From: SCGC-AG-212-J23 sp036406675
Lineage (GTDB): Bacteria > Pseudomonadota > Gammaproteobacteria > Burkholderiales > SG8-39
Length of the DNA: 64,000 bases
Assembly (NCBI GenBank): GCA_036406675.1
Contig: DASXAO010000020.1
Location: 1 to 64,000 of the forward strand
Direction of reading: 5' to 3'
In this document: one piece after another, positions 59,521 through 64,000 of the stretch
How positions within the stretch are numbered: position 1 is the first letter of the stretch
Layout of the letters: every line of letters begins with the position of its first letter
Position numbers and translations under genes: made by a program
Notes under the pieces: generated by a model
Seen by the model: the letters and a program-made list of their open reading frames with translations, nothing else
What the model was told of the DNA's origin: nothing
Database searches by the model: none

Positions 59521-61899
59521 ATGAACACCACGCCATACCGGTTAACCCTGGCGGCCAGCGCGGTCGCGGCGGCGCTCGCCGCTCCGGCGCCGGCCGATGC
59601 CCGCGTCACGCGCATCGTGATCGACCGGACGCAGGCGCTGACCGGGCAGGACATCCCCTATGAGACGGTCACCGGGCGCGCCTTCGGCGAGCTCGACCCG
59701 CACGACTTCCAGAACTCCGAGATCACCGACCTGAAGCTCGCCAAGCGCAACGCGAATCACAAGGTCGAGTACATCGCCTCGTTCTTCCTCGTCAAGCCCG
59801 TCGACATGACCCAGTCGAGCGGCCTCATGTGGCACGACGTCCCCAACCGCGGCGGCAGGGTCACGATCAGCACCGACCTGCGCAACTCCCACGACGTCGG
59901 ACTGAGCAGCGGCTGGCAGGGCGACAACGCCGGCGCCACCGCGACTGCGGTCCCGGCCAATGCGGACAGCCTCACGCCCGTGGCACCGTCGAACAATGAA
60001 TGGGTCAAGACGCCCGTCGTCACCGGCGTCACCGGAAACATCATCGGGCGGATCATCAATCGCAGCGGCCTGGACGCCGCGCCGCTCAACGTGATGGGCA
60101 ATCCGATTCCCTACTTCCCGGCCGACTCGGCGAACAACGCCGGCGCGACGCTGACCGTCCACCTCAACGAGACGATCAACGGCAACATCACCGAGGGCGG
60201 GACGATCGCGAACAGCGACTGGAAATTCTGCGGCGGCGGCACCTTCGCCGCACCGCTGCCCGCCACCGCTCTCCCGGTGCAGGTGTGCATGAGGAACGGC
60301 TTCGAAGCCGCCAAGCTCTACCAGCTGCGGTACAAGGTGAAGGATCCGTACGTGCTGGGCGCGGGCACCGCGGCGTTCCGCGACCTCGGCTCGTTCTTCC
60401 GTTACGCGACGAAAGACGACTTCGACACGCCCAACCCGCTTGCCGGCGGTATCAAGTGGTCGATCATCCGCGGCTCTTCGCAGTCGGGCAATTTCACCCG
60501 GCACTACATCTTCCTCGGCATGAACGAGGACGAGAGCGGGCGCATCGTGCACGAAGGCGCCTGGCCGCTCATCGCCGGCCGGCGCGTGGCGAACAACTCG
60601 CGCTGGGGCCAGCCCGACGGCGTGCTCGAGCTCTACCAGATGGGGAGCGAAGGCCCGCAGTGGTGGTCGCCCTACGAAGACCACGTAAGGCACCTCCCTA
60701 CGCGCGGCATCCTCGACCGCTGCAAGCGCACCGATACCTGCCCGAAGGTGATCGAGACCTTCGGCGGGGCCGAGGTGTTCGCGCTGAAGATGACCACCTC
60801 GTGGGTGGGCACCGATGCGAAGAAGGACATTCCGCTGCCGGGCAACGTGCGCCGCTACTATCTGCCGAGCTCGACTCACGGCGGCGGCGGCGGCGGCTTT
60901 AACGAGGCCATCCCCGACGTGGCGGTCGGCTGCCCCGGTAACAACTGGGGCCGCGGCCTGTACCGCGCGAACCCCGTGCCGGCGACGCAGCTCGTCAGCC
61001 GCATGCGCGTCGCGCTGCGCGCGTGGGTCATGAACGGCACCCCGCCGCCGCCGAGCCAGTGGCCGACGCTGGCGCGCCTCGAGGATGTCGTGAATGGCGG
61101 AAAGGACGACCATGATGGCGACGACGACGGGCACGGTCATGGCCACGGCCACGGGCACGACGGCCACGGCAAAGGCCATGACCATCACTCGCACTTCGAG
61201 CCGCTGCTCGCCGAGCCCAACATGAGGGACATGGGCTTCCCGGCCGGCATTCCGGGCGTGCCAAGCTCGGTGTTCAAGCCGGAGAACTTCATCTTCCCGA
61301 TCTTCGACTACGACTGGGGCCCGGACTACGACCACAGCGAGGCGAACGGCGTGCCGACCAACGCGCCGCCGCCGATCCGGCACGTCATCAAGATGCTGGT
61401 GCCGAAGGTCGACAGCGACGGCAACGAGCGCGGCGGCGTGCCGACAGTATTGAGAGACGCGCCGCTCGGCACGTACCTCGGCTGGAACCTCACCGCCGGA
61501 CCGAACGACGGCGCCAAATACGACGGCAGGCCGTTCCACGCCGGACAGGTTTGCAACTACATCGGCGGCATGGTCCCGTTCGCCAAGACCAAGGCACAGC
61601 GCCTGGCGACGATCCATCCGGAGACCGGACAGCCGGATCCGCGTCCCTCGCTCGAAGAGCGCTATGGCACGCACGCGGGCTATGTTGCCGCGGTGAAGAA
61701 GGCGGCGGACAACGCCTCCTGCAAGGGCTACCTGCTCACCGGTTCAGAGGCAGCGAGCGACGGCACCCTGCCGAAGTGCCCGGGCACTGTGCCGGCCGGC
61801 TTCCCCAACGACTGGAAAGCGCTGGTGGACGCCGCGATCGCGAGCAACGTGTGCAACCAGCCGACCGACAACGGGAAGTGCAACCCGTCAGCGCCCTGA
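59521..61899 (+). CDS. Exported Abhydrolase_10-like hydrolase with internal His/Asp/Gly stretch
   Basis: 792 residues, paralog of the preceding gene, 21 bases downstream, GAGGAGAG ribosome site. Signal peptide (LTLAASAVAAALAAPAPADA), opening RVTRIVIDRTQALTGQ. Nucleophile region G318-S-S320-Q-S-G intact, with HYIFLGMNEDESGR after it. About residues 527-560 form an internal His/Gly/Asp stretch (DGHGHGHGHGHDGHG core). The tail of this protein is ordinary, unlike its paralog. Confidence 0.82.
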   Translation: MNTTPYRLTLAASAVAAALAAPAPADARVTRIVIDRTQALTGQDIPYETVTGRAFGELDPHDFQNSEITDLKLAKRNANHKVEYIASFFLVKPVDMTQSSGLMWHDVPNRGGRVTISTDLRNSHDVGLSSGWQGDNAGATATAVPANADSLTPVAPSNNEWVKTPVVTGVTGNIIGRIINRSGLDAAPLNVMGNPIPYFPADSANNAGATLTVHLNETINGNITEGGTIANSDWKFCGGGTFAAPLPATALPVQVCMRNGFEAAKLYQLRYKVKDPYVLGAGTAAFRDLGSFFRYATKDDFDTPNPLAGGIKWSIIRGSSQSGNFTRHYIFLGMNEDESGRIVHEGAWPLIAGRRVANNSRWGQPDGVLELYQMGSEGPQWWSPYEDHVRHLPTRGILDRCKRTDTCPKVIETFGGAEVFALKMTTSWVGTDAKKDIPLPGNVRRYYLPSSTHGGGGGGFNEAIPDVAVGCPGNNWGRGLYRANPVPATQLVSRMRVALRAWVMNGTPPPPSQWPTLARLEDVVNGGKDDHDGDDDGHGHGHGHGHDGHGKGHDHHSHFEPLLAEPNMRDMGFPAGIPGVPSSVFKPENFIFPIFDYDWGPDYDHSEANGVPTNAPPPIRHVIKMLVPKVDSDGNERGGVPTVLRDAPLGTYLGWNLTAGPNDGAKYDGRPFHAGQVCNYIGGMVPFAKTKAQRLATIHPETGQPDPRPSLEERYGTHAGYVAAVKKAADNASCKGYLLTGSEAASDGTLPKCPGTVPAGFPNDWKALVDAAIASNVCNQPTDNGKCNPSAP

Positions 61900-61920
61900 G
61901 AGGTGCCGAGAAGTGAATCG

Positions 61921-61948
61921 AAACGCCCGGTCTTCGGACCGGGCGTTT
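61921..61948. terminator. Perfect bidirectional terminator with UUCG loop
   Basis: AAACGCCCGGTC (61921-61932) pairs perfectly with GACCGGGCGTTT (61937-61948), loop TTCG; T-rich tract on both sides. It separates the plus-strand hydrolase operon from the converging CHRD gene. Confidence 0.9.
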
Positions 61949-61961
61949 TGTTTCCAGCTAG

Positions 61962-62555
61962 TCAGTCGCGGCCATGGTCGTGGCCGCGGCCGCCATGGAA
62001 CAACTGCCCGCGGATCTCGCCAGGCGTATTCACCGCGGTGTGCACGTTGGCGTAAGTGGCGCCGGCGCGAATCGCCTGCAGGAGCTCGTCGAACTGGCCC
62101 GCGTCGATGCCCTGCCCTGTGACGGTGAGAACCTGGTTCGGCCCAATCGTCCCGCTGACCGTGCCTTCCTGCGGGCAGACCGGCGTCACCGCCGCCACGG
62201 CAGCCGGAGCCGGCACCGCCGCGGTCTGGCAAAGCCAGACCACGATGCCACCCGGGGTGTGTCGCTGGCCGAAGTGGATGTGCGCCTGGGTAACCGCACT
62301 CTCGAGCCCGCTGTAGCTTAGCGTGTAGTCGATGACGCTGTGCCGGTCGTCGATCTCCGCGCGAAAGCTGCCGCTCGCCGCGCTGGAGATCGCGCCGCGC
62401 AGCGCGGCGGGTGGTCCGGCGATGAAGTGGACCTCGTTGTAGCTCGAAAGCCGCGCGCGAAAGCTGTCCGGCTTGCCGTCGTCGGCTGTGGCAGTAAGAC
62501 CGAAGGTGAGGGCTGCGAGGGATGCTGCGACCGAGCTCGTCTTGAACGCTGTCAT
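61962..62555 (-). CDS. Exported CHRD-domain protein with His/Asp tail
   Basis: 197 residues from ATG 62555. Signal peptide (SVAASLAALTFGLTATA), then a CHRD domain: FRARLSSYNEVHFIAGPPAALRG, AHIHFGQRHTPGGIVVWLC, and NVHTAVNTPGEIRGQL at the end. CHRD domains are small secreted beta domains of unknown function in bacteria. The last residues are HGGRGHDHGRD. Confidence 0.85.
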   Translation of the reverse strand: MTAFKTSSVAASLAALTFGLTATADDGKPDSFRARLSSYNEVHFIAGPPAALRGAISSAASGSFRAEIDDRHSVIDYTLSYSGLESAVTQAHIHFGQRHTPGGIVVWLCQTAAVPAPAAVAAVTPVCPQEGTVSGTIGPNQVLTVTGQGIDAGQFDELLQAIRAGATYANVHTAVNTPGEIRGQLFHGGRGHDHGRD

Positions 62556-62663
62556 GGTGTACTCCCTTCGAAAGCGCCGCGGAATGCGCGGACGAGATGA
62601 CAATAGCACCGCCGGATCGCTTTCGTCCGACGCGCTCTGTGACAAGTGCATTAACATCCGGGG

Positions 62664-63053
62664 ATGCGCTTCGCGACGCGGCTCGCCGCAGCCGTCCTCG
62701 GATCCGGGATTGCCTTCGCCCAGGCGGGGCACGACGACGTCGTCCGGGTCGACCCGGCGCTGAAGCGCCTCGCCGGGATGATCACGGCGCTCGGAGAACC
62801 CGACGCCGAGGGCCGGATCTACTCTTTTCGCGGTACGCCGATCGGGCCGCCGGCGAGCACCCCCAAGGAGTACCCGCCAGGCGAGCTGCGCGGGTGGCGG
62901 CTCACGTTCCTCGCCGGCCAGCGCTTCTCCGCCGCATTCGAGGTCCAGGCCAACACCGCCGCGGAGATCACGGTCAGTGCCGCAGATGGGCCGCTCAACG
63001 GCATCGCGGTGCGCGACGTCTTCATTGTCGAGGAGATCGAGCTCAAGCGATGA
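62664..63053 (+). CDS. Small exported protein, not recognised
   Basis: 129 residues with signal peptide (RFATRLAAAVLGSGIAFAQ) and a mature domain rich in beta-type segments (YSFRGTPIGPPASTPKEYPP, WRLTFLAGQRFSAAFEV, ISVSAADGPLNGIAVRDV-like). I do not recognise the family. Overlaps the next gene by ATGA. Confidence 0.68.
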   Translation: MRFATRLAAAVLGSGIAFAQAGHDDVVRVDPALKRLAGMITALGEPDAEGRIYSFRGTPIGPPASTPKEYPPGELRGWRLTFLAGQRFSAAFEVQANTAAEITVSAADGPLNGIAVRDVFIVEEIELKR

Positions 63054-63535
63054 AGCGGCTCGGCCTCGTGCTTGCGTGCCTCGTGGCGTGCTCGGCCGCG
63101 GCCCAGGGGGCGCGCCTTCCGGCCGAAGCGGTCGACGCTTTCCACGCCGCGCTTCGCAACAAGGACACCGCGGCCGCGCTGTCGCTCCTCGATCGCGGCC
63201 TCGTAGTGTACGAGTTCGGCGGCGTGGACCCGACGGCCGAGGCCTACGCGCTCAATCACCTTCCGTTCGACATGGACCTCGCCGTGGCGTCGCAGTGGAA
63301 GCTAGAGACGCGGCGCGTCGGCGGCGAAGGCAACGAGCGCTGGGTGCTCAGCACCTATCGCGTGAACGGCAAGCAAGCCGACGGCACCCCGATCGACCAG
63401 GTCACGCTCGAGACGGTGATCCTGCGCCGCAGCGGCGGCCTTTTCCGCATCGTGCACTTCCACTGGTCGACGAGCGACGCCGGCTTCCAGGCGCGCTCGC
63501 AGGGTCAGCGCACGCAAGGCGCGGCGCCGCGCTAG
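63050..63535 (+). CDS. Exported SnoaL/DUF4440-like protein
   Basis: 161 residues with signal peptide (RLGLVLACLVACSAAAQ), then an NTF2/SnoaL-type cone fold: EAVDAFHAALRNKDTAAALSLLDRGLVVYE opening and ETVILRRSGGLFRIVHFHWS end. Such proteins are small ligand-binding or isomerase-like units. Coupled to the preceding gene by a 4-base overlap. Confidence 0.75.
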   Translation: MKRLGLVLACLVACSAAAQGARLPAEAVDAFHAALRNKDTAAALSLLDRGLVVYEFGGVDPTAEAYALNHLPFDMDLAVASQWKLETRRVGGEGNERWVLSTYRVNGKQADGTPIDQVTLETVILRRSGGLFRIVHFHWSTSDAGFQARSQGQRTQGAAPR

Positions 63536-64000
63536 CCGACGATCGGCTGCGCGAAAATCCAGAGGCTGAGCATGGTGTAGCCCACCATGAGCGCCACCAT
63601 CGGGACCTGACTCGCGGCGGCGACCCGCGGGCTGCCGAAAAGCCGCAGCGCCTCGACGTGCGCCAGCACTACGGCGATGACGTGCCCCGTCACGATCAGG
63701 ATCACCGCGCCGTACCAGAACACGTACGGGCTCACGGCGCCGAGGTCGACCTTGTAGCCGGCGGTGCCGAAAAGATTCCAGCCGAAGCCGAAGGGATCGG
63801 AAGCGAGCGGGATCATGAACTGCCCCGCCGTCACGAGCAGCGAAAAGTAGTGCGCCAGGTGGTAGGCGACCGCGATCGGCACGAGCGTGAGGACGAAGGC
63901 GCACGCCGTTTCGTTGACGCTTCGATTCTGTCTTGCAACACGCAGCATGGCCCAGGCGGTGAGCCAGAACGCCGCGACGAAGAGCGCAGGAAAAGCGGCG
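63532..64000 (-). CDS. Multi-pass membrane protein, partial (5' end off window)
   Basis: The frame is open from its stop at 63532 to the right edge, with hydrophobic helices throughout: PALFVAAFWLTAWAML near the edge, then VLTLVPIAVAYHLAHYF, VSPYVFWYGAVILIVTGHVI and ALMVGYTMLSLWIF at the end. ATG 63948 would cut inside a helix, so the start is most likely beyond the window. I do not recognise the family. Confidence 0.7.
   Translation of the reverse strand, partial: AAFPALFVAAFWLTAWAMLRVARQNRSVNETACAFVLTLVPIAVAYHLAHYFSLLVTAGQFMIPLASDPFGFGWNLFGTAGYKVDLGAVSPYVFWYGAVILIVTGHVIAVVLAHVEALRLFGSPRVAAASQVPMVALMVGYTMLSLWIFAQPIVG

Noticed and set aside
1..64000. CRISPR arrays, rRNA, tRNA, phage genes and insertion-sequence transposases
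   Set aside because: No repeat-spacer array, cloverleaf, conserved rRNA stretch, phage structural gene or transposase was found by reading; a covariance search for small RNAs would be needed to be certain.

Overview
The window is GC-rich, densely coding DNA. Gene content points to a betaproteobacterium, probably of the order Burkholderiales: six TctC/Bug-type periplasmic binding proteins with no TctA/TctB partners, two phasin-type proteins, two complete branched-chain-amino-acid-type (Liv) ABC transporters, several Gfo/Idh oxidoreductases and many small-molecule catabolic enzymes. The species is an inference; no rRNA, tRNA, phage, IS transposase or CRISPR array was seen.

Left part (1-19 kb). 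The window opens inside a phthalate-type aromatic catabolic locus: a Rieske oxygenase (minus strand, cut by the window edge), a divergent Gfo/Idh dehydrogenase, a MarR regulator, a 4,5-dihydroxyphthalate decarboxylase-like protein and, coupled to it, a PilZ/YcgR-type c-di-GMP protein. A perfect 16-bp palindrome sits between the divergent genes and is a good candidate operator. Next come a Spy/CpxP-like protein with an OmpR-type two-component system, a solute-binding protein, a methyltransferase, a VOC protein with a MipA-like porin, a 66-residue mini-phasin, a ring-cleavage module (FAH-family hydrolase, intradiol dioxygenase, cupin, 3-hydroxyisobutyrate dehydrogenase-like enzyme), a lactate permease, a GNAT protein, a full-length phasin, a Bug protein and a cupin.

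Middle part (19-47 kb). Two long minus-strand gene runs dominate. The first (34.1 down to 18.9 kb) is almost fully overlapped: two hydrolases, a glutathione S-transferase, an isochorismatase-like hydrolase, a complete Liv transporter, a metal-dependent amidohydrolase, a second complete Liv transporter and a TDT-family transporter. The second (47.4 down to 35.2 kb) holds an alpha/beta hydrolase, four Bug proteins, a TauE/SafE permease, a nitrate/sulfonate/taurine-type ABC transporter with two tandem permeases, and three Gfo/Idh enzymes. Two families of long inverted-repeat elements, plus solitary arms of one of them, lie in the gaps.

Right part (47-64 kb). A cluster of exported proteins of different folds follows: a PQQ/GSDH-type dehydrogenase, a beta-propeller protein, two DUF6351-like proteins, a metallo-beta-lactamase-fold hydrolase, two Abhydrolase_10-like hydrolases and a CHRD protein. 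All eight carry a His/Asp-rich stretch at the mature N terminus, at the C terminus or internally. Shared metal-binding tails on unrelated secreted enzymes make this the most unusual part of the window; it looks like an extracellular or periplasmic ester/alcohol-degrading module with a common metal-linked feature. The window ends with two small exported proteins and a membrane protein cut by the right edge.
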